Origin: RYN-230 sp963829725
GTDB taxonomy: Bacteria; Actinomycetota; Actinomycetes; Streptosporangiales; Streptosporangiaceae
Assembly: GCA_963829725.1 (NCBI GenBank)
Contig: CAWHJW010000005.1
Coordinates: 124,001-188,000 of the forward strand
Length of the DNA: 64,000 bases
Reading direction: 5' to 3'
Shown here piece by piece: positions 28,660-37,087 of this stretch; position 1 is the stretch's first letter, and each line of letters starts with the position of its first letter. The notes beneath the pieces were generated by a model. That model did not search any database. It saw only the letters and a program-made list of their open reading frames with translations, and had not been told where the DNA came from. The position numbers and the translations under genes are program-made.

Positions 28660-28719
28660 ACCCATGATCGCCAGTGCCTGGCCGGCCGCGGAGCGGGGCA
28701 GCACACCGCGATCATGGGT
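28660..28719. repeat. Perfect 12-bp inverted repeat between rpsA and coaE
   Basis: acccatgatcgc (28660-28671) is repeated inverted as gcgatcatgggt (28708-28719), with a 36-nt spacer that is itself GC-rich and self-complementary (ggccggccgcgg). Positioned after the rpsA stop on the reverse strand, so it may act as a 3' end or attenuator for rpsA. Confidence 0.7.
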
Positions 28720-28735
28720 CATGGCTGGGAACCGG

Positions 28736-30226
28736 TTAGCTCTGGCCCCCGGACAGCTTGTCACGCAGCGCGGCCAGCGCCTCGTCCGAAGCCAGGGCGC
28801 CACCGCCGCCGGCACCCGGGTCCGGGGTACCGGACGTGTGCGTCCCGCTGGTCGCCGTCGCGGCGGCCTCGCCCTCGTCGCCGGTGTCGGCCTTGCTGCG
28901 GGCCTCGGTGACCTGGCGGCGGTGCGCCTCGAACCGGGACCGGGCCTGGGCGTACTGGCGCTCCCACTCCTCGCGCTGGGTGTCGAAGCCCTCGAGCCAC
29001 TCGCCGGTCTCGGCGTCGAAGCCGTCGGGGTAGACGTAGTTACCCTGCTCGTCGTAGGTGGCCGGCATGCCGTACAGGGTCGGGTCGAAGTCGTCGCCGA
29101 CGGCCTCGCCGATCGTGCCCTCGTTGGCCTGCTTGAGCGACAGGCTGATCCGCCGCCGGTCCAGGTCGATGTCGATGATCTTGACGAAGATCTCGTCACC
29201 GACCTGCACCACCTGCTCGGGAATCTCCACATGCCGGTCCGCGAGCTCGGAGATGTGCACCAGGCCCTCGATGCCCTCCTCAACCCGCACGAACGCGCCG
29301 AACGGCACCAGCTTGGTAACCCGGCCCGGGACGACCTGGCCGATCTGGTGGGTCCGGGCGAACTGCTGCCACGGGTCTTCCTGGGTGGACTTCAGCGACA
29401 GGGACACCCGCTCCCGGTCCATGTCCACGTCCAGCACCTCGACCGTGACCTCCTGGCCGACCTCGACCACCTCGCCTGGGTGGTCGATGTGCTTCCAGGA
29501 CAGCTCGGACACGTGCACCAGGCCGTCCACGCCGCCAAGATCGACGAATGCGCCGAAGTTGACGATGGAGGACACCACGCCCTTGCGGATCTGGCCCCGC
29601 TGCAGCGTGTTGAGGAAATTCTGGCGGACCTCGGACTGGGTCTGCTCCAGCCAGGCCCGGCGGGACAGCACCACGTTGTTGCGGTTCTTGTCCAGCTCGA
29701 TGATCTTGGCTTCGATCTCACGGCCCACGTATGGCTGCAGGTCACGGACGCGGCGCATCTCGACCAGCGACGCCGGCAGGAACCCGCGCAGCCCGATGTC
29801 CAGGATCAGGCCGCCCTTGACCACCTCGATGACGGTGCCGGTGACGACCCCGTCATCATCCTTGATCTTCTCGATCGTGCCCCAGGCGCGCTCGTACTGC
29901 GCGCGCTTCTTGGACAGGATGAGGCGGCCTTCCTTGTCCTCCTTCTGCAGGACAAGCGCCTCGATGTGGTCGCTGACCTTGACCACGTCGTGGGGGTCCA
30001 CATCGTGCTTGATCGACAGCTCACGGGAGGGGATGACCCCCTCCGTCTTGTAGCCGATGTCGAGCAAGACCTCGTCTCGGTCAACCTTGACGACGGTCCC
30101 TTCGACAATGTCGCCGTCGTTGAAGTACTTGATGGTCTCGTCGATCGCGGCGAGGAAGGCCTCCTGCGACCCGATGTCGTTGACCGCCACCTTGGGGGTC
30201 GGGCTGGCCTCTGTGCTGCTCGTCAT
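28736..30226 (-). CDS. rpsA: 30S ribosomal protein S1
   Basis: A 496-residue protein with four S1 RNA-binding domains, at residues of about 35-105, 120-190, 205-275 and 292-362 (for instance GDIVEGTVVKVDRDEVLLDI and NFGAFVDLGGVDGLVHVSEL). The last 90 residues are a charged Ala/Glu/Arg-rich tail. This four-domain size is usual in actinobacteria, compared with six in E. coli. The ATG follows CCGGAG at 11 nt. It sits in the conserved polA-rpsA-coaE order. Confidence 0.97.
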   Translation of the reverse strand: MTSSTEASPTPKVAVNDIGSQEAFLAAIDETIKYFNDGDIVEGTVVKVDRDEVLLDIGYKTEGVIPSRELSIKHDVDPHDVVKVSDHIEALVLQKEDKEGRLILSKKRAQYERAWGTIEKIKDDDGVVTGTVIEVVKGGLILDIGLRGFLPASLVEMRRVRDLQPYVGREIEAKIIELDKNRNNVVLSRRAWLEQTQSEVRQNFLNTLQRGQIRKGVVSSIVNFGAFVDLGGVDGLVHVSELSWKHIDHPGEVVEVGQEVTVEVLDVDMDRERVSLSLKSTQEDPWQQFARTHQIGQVVPGRVTKLVPFGAFVRVEEGIEGLVHISELADRHVEIPEQVVQVGDEIFVKIIDIDLDRRRISLSLKQANEGTIGEAVGDDFDPTLYGMPATYDEQGNYVYPDGFDAETGEWLEGFDTQREEWERQYAQARSRFEAHRRQVTEARSKADTGDEGEAAATATSGTHTSGTPDPGAGGGGALASDEALAALRDKLSGGQS

Positions 30227-30626
30227 GTGTTGGTTGGCTCCGGCGGACAGGAAATGTAGTAGTGGGACGCGCCGTACCGATAACCCGTTTGAGGGCGATT
30301 ATCAGGTGAACTGGATTTGCCTGGCCGACCCAGCGAGTCACGGACAGCCTCTCGGCTGACCCCGGCCCTGCCTGGCCACGGCGGGACTGCACCAGAACAC
30401 GGCGCAGCGCTCAGGATATGAGAGCTCGGGCACATGGTCAATCTCAGCCCCCGATCGCCGCGTGATCGTTACCCGTCCCGGCCGGGTGCCTCCGGGCGCA
30501 GGCCGGCCAGGACGACGTGAAGGAGAGGGCCCGACCGGGAGCCCAGTCAGCGTCATCAATCCGCCACAGGAAGCCCACCAGCATCCGGACTTCGTCCGCG
30601 TCAACGTCCGGGCGGCTCCGGCGGCG
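30227..30626. other. 400-bp spacer between polA and rpsA
   Basis: No ORF here has coding character. It should hold the rpsA promoter on the reverse strand, probably in the less GC-rich part at 30240-30320. I could not identify -35/-10 boxes or a clear hairpin with confidence. Confidence 0.4.
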
Positions 30627-33389
30627 TCAGTGCCCGGCTTCGGCCCAGGAACGGCCGGTGCCCAGCGACACCTGCAGCGGCACACGCAGGTCGAAGGCGG
30701 CGCACATGGTCTGCGGAACGAGGGTGCGCAGGGTGTCCAGCTCGCCCGGGGCGACCTCGAAGACCAGCTCATCATGGACCTGGAGCAGCATCCGGGAGCG
30801 CAGCCCCTGGTTGCGGAGGGCCGCGTCGACCCGGAGCATGGCCACCTTGATGATGTCCGCGGCCGAGCCCTGGATCGGTGCGTTAAGCGCCATCCGCTCC
30901 GCCATTTCGCGGCGCTGCCGGTTGTCTGAGGTGAGATCGGGCAGGTAGCGGCGGCGGCCCAGGATGGTCTGGGTATAACCGTCCTTGCGCGCCTGGTCCA
31001 CCACGGTGTGCAGGTAGTCCCGGACGCCGCCGAACTGCTCGAAGTACTCGTCCATCAGGCCGCGCGCTTCCTCGGCGGCGATGCGCAGCTGCTGGGACAG
31101 CCCGTAGGCGGACAGCCCGTAGGCCAGCCCGTAGTTCATCGCCTTGATCTTGCTGCGCATCTCGGGCGTGACCTCGTCGGCGGGCACCCCGAAGACGCGC
31201 GACGCGGTCTCGGCGTGGAAGTCCCGGCCGGAGCTGAACGCCTCCTCCAGCGCGGTGTCACCGGACAGGTCGGCCATGATGCGCAGCTCGATCTGGCTGT
31301 AGTCCGCGGTGAGCAGCGTCTCGTACCCCGGCCCGACCACGAAGCCCTGCCGGATCCGCCGTCCCTCCTCGGTGCGGATCGGGATGTTCTGCAGGTTCGG
31401 GTCGGTGGACGAGAGCCGGCCGGTCGCCGCGATCATCTGGTTGTAGGTGGTGTGGATCCGGCCGTCCTCGCCGGCCATCGGCGCCAGGGAGTCCACGATG
31501 CTCTTGAGCTTGGCGACGTCGCGGTAGCGCAGCAGGTGCGCCAGCACCGGGTGCTCGGTCTGGGCCAGCAGGCTGGTCAGCGCCTCGGAGTCGGTGGTGT
31601 ACCCGGTCTTGATCCGCTTCGTCTTGGGCAGGCCCAGCTCGGTGAACAGCACTTCCTGCAGCTGTTTGGGCGAGCCCAGGTTGAACTCGTGGCCCACCGC
31701 GGCGAACGCGGCCTGCTCGGCCGCCTTCACTTCGCCGCCCAGGCTGGCCGACATCGCCGCGAGGTGATCGGCGTCCGCGGCGATCCCGGCCTGCTCCATC
31801 GCGGCCAGCACGCTGACCAGGGGCAGCTCCACGTCCCGGAGCAGCTCGCTGGCGCCGCGCCGGTCCAGGTCGGTGTCGAGGGCGTCGCCGAGCTCGGCGG
31901 TAGCCCGGGCGCGCAGCACCAGCGCGATCGCCGCCTCCGCCTCGCCGTCTTCCTCCCCGGTCAGGTCCAGGGCCAGCTGGCCGGTGGCGGTGCCGCCGTC
32001 CGTGGCGCCGAGTTCCTTCCGCAGGTAGCGCAGCGAGAGGTCGGCCAGGTCGAACGAGCGCTGGCCGGGCAGGGCCAGGTAGGCCGCCAGCGCGGTGTCC
32101 GTGGTGAGCCCGGCCAGCCGCAGCCCCTGGGCGGCCAGCGCGTGCATCGGCCCCTTGGCGTCATGCAGCGCCTTGGGCCGGTCCGGGTCGGCCAGCCAGG
32201 CGGCCAGGGCCTGCTCGTCCTCCTCGGTCAGCGCGGCCGGGTCGATGAATGCCCCCGCGCCATCGGGGGTGGCCAGCGCCAGGCCGTCCAGCCGCCCGGT
32301 GCCGCGTCCCCAGGCCCCGCTGGCGGCCACGCCGGAGCGGCCCTCGGTACTGGCGTGCTCGGCTAGCCACGAGACCAGTTCGCCGGGGCCGGGCTGGGCG
32401 ATGTCCACCTCGAACGCGTCGCCCGGCTGGGCCGCGGCCTCGGCGGCGGCAGCGGCCCCGGTGATTCCGTTCGGCAGGGTTGCGTAGAGACGGTCGCGCA
32501 GGACGCGGAACTGGAGCGTGTCGAAGAGCTGGTGGATCTGCTCCCGGTCCCAGGGGACAGGACGCAGGTCGTGCGGGCCGGCGTCGAGCGGCACGTCCCG
32601 GGCCAGCTCCGTGAGCTGCCGGTTGCGCAGCACGTTGCCGAGGTGCTCGCGCAGCTTGTCGCCCGCCTTGCCCTTGACCTCGTCCACCCGGTCGGTCAGC
32701 GCGGTCAGCGAGCCGAACTCGGTGATCCACTTGGCCGCGGTCTTCTCCCCCACGCCAGGGATGTTGGGCAGGTTGTCGCTGGGGTCGCCGCGGACCGCGG
32801 CGAAGTCCGGGTACTGGGCCGGGGTCAGCCCGTAGGTCTCCATCAGCCTCTCAGGCGTGAAGCGGACCGTCTCGCTGACTCCCCGGCCGGTCTTCAGCAC
32901 GGTGACGGCGTCGCTGATCAGCTGGAAGGCGTCCCGGTCCCCGGTCACGATGACGACGTCCATGCCGTCGCTGGCGGCGCGGCTGGCCAGGGTGGCGATG
33001 ATGTCGTCGGCCTCGTAGCCGGGCACGGACAGCCGGGTGATGCCGAGCGCGTCCAGTACCTCGAAGATCAGGCTGAGCTGGCTGCGGAAGTCGGCCGGGG
33101 TCTCCCGCCGGTTCGCCTTGTACTCGACGTACTGCTCATGCCGGAAGGTCGGCTCGCCGCGGTCGAAGGCCACCGCGACGTGGGTGGGCTGCTCGTCCCG
33201 GATGACGTTGATGAGCATCGCGGTGAAGCCGTACACCGCGTTGGTCGGCTGCCCGGTGGTGGTGGAGAAGTTCTCCGGGGGCAGCGCGAAGAAGGCCCGG
33301 TAGGCCAGGGAGTGCCCATCCAGCAACAGCAGGCGGTCCCTGGTCGCCTGGGGGCCGGATGCGGGTGCCTGGGTCGGCTTCGTCGCCAC
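30627..33389 (-). CDS. polA: DNA polymerase I
   Basis: A 920-residue polymerase for Okazaki fragment processing and repair. The 5'-3' exonuclease domain (residues of about 18-310) has LLLDGHSLAYRAFFAL and VPGYEADDIIATLA. Polymerase motifs are complete: A (DYSQIELRIMADLSGD), B (KAMNYGLAYGLSAYG) and C (QVHDELVFEV). The middle 3'-5' exonuclease-like domain lacks the DxE metal site (LDGLALAT in its place), so proofreading is probably absent, as in mycobacterial PolA. It begins with GTG and has no strong ribosome site. Confidence 0.97.
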   Translation of the reverse strand: MATKPTQAPASGPQATRDRLLLLDGHSLAYRAFFALPPENFSTTTGQPTNAVYGFTAMLINVIRDEQPTHVAVAFDRGEPTFRHEQYVEYKANRRETPADFRSQLSLIFEVLDALGITRLSVPGYEADDIIATLASRAASDGMDVVIVTGDRDAFQLISDAVTVLKTGRGVSETVRFTPERLMETYGLTPAQYPDFAAVRGDPSDNLPNIPGVGEKTAAKWITEFGSLTALTDRVDEVKGKAGDKLREHLGNVLRNRQLTELARDVPLDAGPHDLRPVPWDREQIHQLFDTLQFRVLRDRLYATLPNGITGAAAAAEAAAQPGDAFEVDIAQPGPGELVSWLAEHASTEGRSGVAASGAWGRGTGRLDGLALATPDGAGAFIDPAALTEEDEQALAAWLADPDRPKALHDAKGPMHALAAQGLRLAGLTTDTALAAYLALPGQRSFDLADLSLRYLRKELGATDGGTATGQLALDLTGEEDGEAEAAIALVLRARATAELGDALDTDLDRRGASELLRDVELPLVSVLAAMEQAGIAADADHLAAMSASLGGEVKAAEQAAFAAVGHEFNLGSPKQLQEVLFTELGLPKTKRIKTGYTTDSEALTSLLAQTEHPVLAHLLRYRDVAKLKSIVDSLAPMAGEDGRIHTTYNQMIAATGRLSSTDPNLQNIPIRTEEGRRIRQGFVVGPGYETLLTADYSQIELRIMADLSGDTALEEAFSSGRDFHAETASRVFGVPADEVTPEMRSKIKAMNYGLAYGLSAYGLSQQLRIAAEEARGLMDEYFEQFGGVRDYLHTVVDQARKDGYTQTILGRRRYLPDLTSDNRQRREMAERMALNAPIQGSAADIIKVAMLRVDAALRNQGLRSRMLLQVHDELVFEVAPGELDTLRTLVPQTMCAAFDLRVPLQVSLGTGRSWAEAGH

Positions 33390-33500
33390 GCAGGAAGTCT
33401 AGTGGCCTGCCCCCGACAGTGGTGGGCACACGGCGGTCCGCCGGTCCGCCGGTCCCGGGGCAGGCGGTGGACCGGTCCGCCGGCCGCGCCCTGGACAGGG

Positions 33501-33542
33501 TGCGGCCCGGTGGCCGCCGAAGAGGATGGCCACCGGGCCGCA
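33501..33542 (-). terminator. Terminator-like hairpin downstream of the aldose epimerase gene
   Basis: tgcggcccggtggcc (33501-33515) pairs perfectly with ggccaccgggccgca (33528-33542), a 15-bp stem with 12-nt loop. It lies 60 bp beyond the epimerase stop and before polA, both on the reverse strand. It has no T-tract. Confidence 0.75.
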
Positions 33543-33601
33543 GGTTTGCCAGTCCGATTCCGGGTTCCGCTACGCGGTTCCCGGCCGGCCCGGACCAGCG
33601 A

Positions 33602-34957
33602 TCAGGAGTTGAACGCGAAAATCGTGGTGGACGTGAACGTCTTCCCGGCGCCGAGCGTGGTCGACGGGAAGGACGGCTGGTTGGGCGAGTCCGGGAAGTG
33701 CTGGGTCTCGAAGGTGTACCCCGCACCCTGCCGGTAGGTGTTCCCGCTGATCCCCACCAGGGTTCCGTTGAGGAAGTTGCCGCTGTAGAACTGCACGCCC
33801 GGCTGGTCGGTCCAGACGGTCAGCAGGCGGCCGCTCGCCGGGTCGAAGGCACGGGCGGCCAGGTTGAGGCCGTACGGGCCGGAGTGACCCGGGTTCAGGA
33901 TCCAGTTGTGGTCATACCCCTGGGCGATGAGCAGCTGGCTCTTGCCCCCGGTGGCCGACGCGAAGCTGGCCGGGACGTTGTCCGGCGCGCTGACCTCGCT
34001 GATCCGCGAGCCGATGGTGTGCGGCGCGCGGAAGTCGAACGGCGTGCCCGCGACCGGGACCCCGTTCGGCAGCGGCAGCGGGATCTGCGTGCTGCCGGTC
34101 GGCGAGTAGTTGTCCGCGTTGATCTGGACGAACTGGCGGTACGCGGAGCCGGCCGCAGACCCTTCCCCAGCCAGGTTGAAGTAGCTGTGGTTGGTCAGGT
34201 TCAGCACCGTGGCCAGCTTCGACGAATCGTTGTGCGCGTTGTAGTGGATGCCGAGCTGGCCCTTGTTGTTCAGCGTGTAGGTGACCGTCACGGTCAGCCG
34301 GGCCGGGTACCCCGTGCACCCGTTCGGGCAGCCGAGGGACCCCTTGGCCCCGCCGGCGTCGCCGTTGGGGCTCACCAGCGTCAGCTGGACGCCTGCGGTC
34401 CCCGGGCCGTGGACCGCGTGGGACGCCCAGATGTGGTTGCCGAAGCCGACCAGGCCGCCGTGCAGGGCGTTCACGCCGTTGTTGATCGGCAGCGTGTACG
34501 TCTTGCCATTGAGCTGGAACGTGCCCTTGGCGATCCGGTTGCCGAACCGGCCGATCGTCTCGCCAAAGTACGGGCCACCGTTCGCGATCACCGGCGGGCT
34601 GACGAACTTCACGTAATCCTGGAGCGTCTTGAAGCCCAGCACCACGTCGGCCTCGGCGCCGCTGCGCGACGGGACCTCGATCGACTGGACGATGCCGCCG
34701 TAGCTGAGGATCTTGACCTGCACCCCGCGGCTGTTCGTCAGCGTGTACCGGAACACGGGGGTGTTCTTGCCGGTGTACGGCTCGACGGTGGACCCGAAGT
34801 ACTGCTTGGTGACCGTCGGGCTGCCGCCCCCGCCCCCGGCCGGCGTGGCGCTCGCCGCCGTGGCGCCCAGTGATCCAGCCGCGGCCATGGCCACGGCAGC
34901 GACCGCGCCGATCCGGACGGCCGACGAGCTCAGCCTTCCCCTTAATGACGTACGCAT
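33602..34957 (-). CDS. Secreted aldose 1-epimerase
   Basis: A 451-residue galactose mutarotase-family enzyme (GH74/galM-like beta-sandwich). A Sec signal peptide is visible: MRTSLRGRLSSSAVRIG, hydrophobic core, cleavage near ASATPAG. Conserved pieces: ETIGRFGNRIAKG, NALHGG with one catalytic His, NLTNHSYFNLAG with another, VWTDQPGVQFYSGN and ETQHFPDSPNQPSFP. An insertion with a Cys pair (LGCPNGCTGYPA) follows the NGDAG region. The ATG follows GGAGGGAG. Export suggests it acts on extracellular sugars. Confidence 0.93.
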   Translation of the reverse strand: MRTSLRGRLSSSAVRIGAVAAVAMAAAGSLGATAASATPAGGGGGSPTVTKQYFGSTVEPYTGKNTPVFRYTLTNSRGVQVKILSYGGIVQSIEVPSRSGAEADVVLGFKTLQDYVKFVSPPVIANGGPYFGETIGRFGNRIAKGTFQLNGKTYTLPINNGVNALHGGLVGFGNHIWASHAVHGPGTAGVQLTLVSPNGDAGGAKGSLGCPNGCTGYPARLTVTVTYTLNNKGQLGIHYNAHNDSSKLATVLNLTNHSYFNLAGEGSAAGSAYRQFVQINADNYSPTGSTQIPLPLPNGVPVAGTPFDFRAPHTIGSRISEVSAPDNVPASFASATGGKSQLLIAQGYDHNWILNPGHSGPYGLNLAARAFDPASGRLLTVWTDQPGVQFYSGNFLNGTLVGISGNTYRQGAGYTFETQHFPDSPNQPSFPSTTLGAGKTFTSTTIFAFNS

Positions 34958-35321
34958 GGTGAGACTCCCTCCATTGGGTTTCCCGGGAGCCGGCACAAAC
35001 GGCCCCCACGGGGCATTGTTAACGCTCACCTGTGGGATGCGCCACCCTTTCCGGTGGATAAAGTGCGATCTTTTGGGATCTGTGACCCCCTGACTGCCGT
35101 GGGTGAGGCCGGCTGAGGGCAGCGCAGGCGGGAGCCCGGCGCGGCCGGGCGCCGGCGGGCGCCGGCGGGCCGGGCTGCCCCGAGCCCGGCGGGCCGGGCT
35201 CGGGGCAGCCACCGATGCCAGCACACCCGGGCCCTGCCTAGGCTTCCGGTACGGTCCGGCAGCGCAGGCCCGCCCGCGGGCCCGCAGGCACGTCGCCAGG
35301 GCGGCACTGGGAGGAGACAAG
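34958..35321. other. Divergent spacer between epimerase and thioesterase genes
   Basis: The part near the epimerase (34980-35100) is AT-richer (ttgttaacgctcac, ggataaagtgcgatcttttgggatc) and probably holds its promoter. The part near the thioesterase is extremely GC-rich and includes tandem gccggcgg repeats (35150-35170) and a long hairpin at 35173-35210. Confidence 0.5.
35173..35210. repeat. Perfect 17-bp hairpin with 4-nt loop
   Basis: ggctgccccgagcccgg (35173-35189) pairs with ccgggctcggggcagcc (35194-35210). It lies 112 bp upstream of the thioesterase start, so it would be in the leader or promoter rather than at a gene end. Confidence 0.85.
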
Positions 35322-35753
35322 GTGGACCAGGACAGCTCCGGCGAGATCATTGCCGGCTTCCTCAAGATGAGCGAGGGCCGCCTGACCGACCGGATGGGGA
35401 TCACCGTCACCAGCGCCACCGCGGAGCGGGTCACCGGGACCATGCCGGTGGATGGCAACACCCAGCCCTACGGCCTGCTGCACGGGGGCGCCTCGTGCGT
35501 GCTGGCCGAGACGCTCGGCTCGCTGGGCGCCGCGCTGCACAGCGGCCCGGGCCGGTATGTGGTCGGCATCGAAATCAGCGCGACACATCACCGTGCGGCG
35601 CCGGACGGGCAGGTCACCGGCGTCGCCACCCGGCTGCACGGCGGGCAGACCCTGGTGAGTTACGAGATCGTGATCAGCGACGATCGGGACCGGCGGGTGT
35701 GCACGGCCCGGCTCACCTGCCTGATCAGGGACCGGGTCCCGGCCAGCGCCTGA
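35322..35753 (+). CDS. PaaI-family hotdog thioesterase
   Basis: A 143-residue protein with the hotdog fold of PaaI/YbgC-like acyl-CoA thioesterases. The signature is QPYGLLHGGASCVLAETLGS, followed by GIEISATHHRA and GQTLVSYEI. The GTG start at 35322 follows GGGAGGAG. The upstream open frame is of non-coding character. In several actinobacteria a thioesterase of this type lies next to polA or pdtaR, as here. Substrate unknown, likely an aryl- or acyl-CoA. Confidence 0.92.
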   Translation: MDQDSSGEIIAGFLKMSEGRLTDRMGITVTSATAERVTGTMPVDGNTQPYGLLHGGASCVLAETLGSLGAALHSGPGRYVVGIEISATHHRAAPDGQVTGVATRLHGGQTLVSYEIVISDDRDRRVCTARLTCLIRDRVPASA

Positions 35754-36256
35754 TCAGCGAGCGGGGCCGCCCCGGGGGCGCCGGGCCCGGCGGGCGCCGG
35801 GACGTGATGCCCCGGGCCTGTCGCGGCCCGTTTCCGCCCTGGCGGCGGCCCGCTCGCCGACCACATCCGGACATTCACGGAAAACTGCACGTTACGGGGC
35901 GGAAATCACAAACCGGCCAGGGAGTGGCCGCCCCTTTGCGCGGCATGGGGCACCTCGCTACCGTGGAGGGCACGAGTCCGGGGAGCTGAGTAGAGAACGT
36001 GTCGGCCCGGGGAAGGTCGACACGGCACCAAAGGTTCCCCGGGCTCGATCCCCGGCGGCTCTCAGCTACCGCCCACAGGCGGCCATGGCCTTCGTGCCGG
36101 GCAAGCCTCAGCGGCCGCCTGACCGCCGCTCGCGGCCATTCCCGCCGTCCTGGCGGGCACCCGGATGCCTCAGTCCGCGCCCGCGGCCCCGCGGCCGCGG
36201 GCGGCCCCGCCTCACGGCGGGCACCGGCCCGCCTCACGGCGGGCACCGGCGGCGCT
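35754..36256. other. 503-bp spacer with a structured-RNA candidate
   Basis: Between the thioesterase (+) and pdtaR (-), which converge. It contains no convincing gene. The stretch 35978-36067 has several nested and crossing complementary segments (listed separately). The stretch 36180-36260 has short repeats of gcctcacggcgggcaccgg (two copies, about 36217 and 36233). Confidence 0.5.
35978..36067. ncRNA. Candidate pseudoknotted structured RNA
   Basis: Four complementary sets were found by eye. AGCTGAG (35984-35990) pairs with CTCAGCT (36061-36067) and closes the element. CGTGTCG (35998-36004) pairs with CGACACG (36018-36024). Its loop segment GCCCGGGGAA (36005-36014) is perfectly complementary to TTCCCCGGGC (36035-36044), forming an H-type pseudoknot. 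CCGGG/CCCGG (36039-36055) could form an alternative hairpin with a tRNA T-loop-like CTCGATC loop. It is not a tRNA: the stems are not spaced correctly. No Rfam family is recognised. Strand is uncertain because all pairings hold on both strands. Confidence 0.4.
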
Positions 36257-36919
36257 TCAGGAGCCGCTCGGGTCCGTTCCCGTCCCGGCCGATCCGGGCT
36301 TCCCGTCTGCTGCCTCAGCCGCCGGCACGTTCGGGCCCATGCTTCCGTCGATCACCCGCTCGGCCACCGCGCGCATGGCCAGCCGCTGGTCCATCGAGGT
36401 CTTCTGGATCCACCGGAACGCGTCCGGCTCGGACAGCCCGTGCTCAACCTGGAGCTTGCCCTTGGCCCGGTCGAGGAGCTTGCGGACCTCGAGCCGGTCC
36501 TTGAGCGTGCCGACCTCGCCCTCGAGGGCGGCGACCTCGGAGAACCGGCTGACCGCGATCTCGATGGCCGGCACCAGATCGGCCTTGGTGAACGGCTTGA
36601 CCAGGTAGGCCATGGCGCCCGCGTCACGGGCCCGCTCGACGAGTTCCCGCTGCGAGAACGCGGTCAGGATGACCACCGGCGCGATGTGCTCGGCCGCGAC
36701 CTGCTCGGCGGCGGAGATCCCGTCCAGCACCGGCATCTTCACGTCCAGGATGACGAGATCGGGCCGGAGCTTGCCGGCCAGGTCCACGGCCGCCTGGCCG
36801 TCGGCCGCCTCGCCGACTACGGCGTAGCCCTCTTCCTCAAGCATTTCCTTGAGGTCGAGCCGGATCAGCGCCTCGTCTTCGGCGATCAATACTCGCAATG
36901 GGGTCTGACTCACGCTCAC
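36257..36919 (-). CDS. pdtaR: Response regulator with ANTAR RNA-binding domain (PdtaR-like)
   Basis: A 220-residue protein. The receiver domain (residues of about 8-125) has acidic EDEALIRLDL, phospho-acceptor Asp in VILDVKMPVLDG, and Lys in LVKPFTKADL. The C-terminal ANTAR domain (EVRKLLDRAKGKLQVEHGLSEPDAFRWIQKTSM) binds dual-hairpin RNA to prevent transcription termination. Its place near polA matches M. tuberculosis pdtaR. A GTG at 36919 or 36913 is the start; neither has a strong ribosome site. The cognate kinase (PdtaS type) is not in the window. Confidence 0.93.
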   Translation of the reverse strand: MSVSQTPLRVLIAEDEALIRLDLKEMLEEEGYAVVGEAADGQAAVDLAGKLRPDLVILDVKMPVLDGISAAEQVAAEHIAPVVILTAFSQRELVERARDAGAMAYLVKPFTKADLVPAIEIAVSRFSEVAALEGEVGTLKDRLEVRKLLDRAKGKLQVEHGLSEPDAFRWIQKTSMDQRLAMRAVAERVIDGSMGPNVPAAEAADGKPGSAGTGTDPSGS

Positions 36920-36983
36920 GATCGTACCGTTACCAGGTAGATTGACGTTCGTCCGAGGCGCCCCTGAGCGGCCCGGCGCTCCC

Positions 36984-37057
36984 GCCCCGGTAGACCAACC
37001 GGCAGAGTCCATGGTCTCAAAAACCATGCAGTGTGGGTTCGAATCCCACCCGGGGCA
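36984..37057 (+). tRNA. tRNA with CAA anticodon (Leu) and short variable arm
   Basis: A full 74-nt cloverleaf. Acceptor GCCCCGG/CCGGGGC, D-stem GAC/GTC, anticodon stem ATGGT/ACCAT with loop CTCAAAA (anticodon CAA at 37018-37020), five-base variable loop GCAGT, T-stem GTGGG/CCCAC with loop TTCGAAT, discriminator A. CCA is not encoded. The anticodon reads UUG (Leu), but bacterial leucine tRNAs normally have a long variable arm, so this is a class I-shaped exception. Confidence 0.9.
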
Positions 37058-37087
37058 CCCGTCGTCATCTCATCCGCCTCATTGCCG

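Noticed and set aside
30338..30775. ORF before polA's stop
   Set aside because: Cys/Arg/Pro-rich shadow of polA and non-coding DNA, no ribosome site.
34958..35461. Extended N-terminus of the aldose epimerase
   Set aside because: A clear signal peptide and ribosome site fix the start at 34957.
35990..36070. A second tRNA suspected from the ggctcgatccccgg T-arm-like stretch
   Set aside because: The acceptor stem is not adjacent to the T-stem and no anticodon arm can be drawn.
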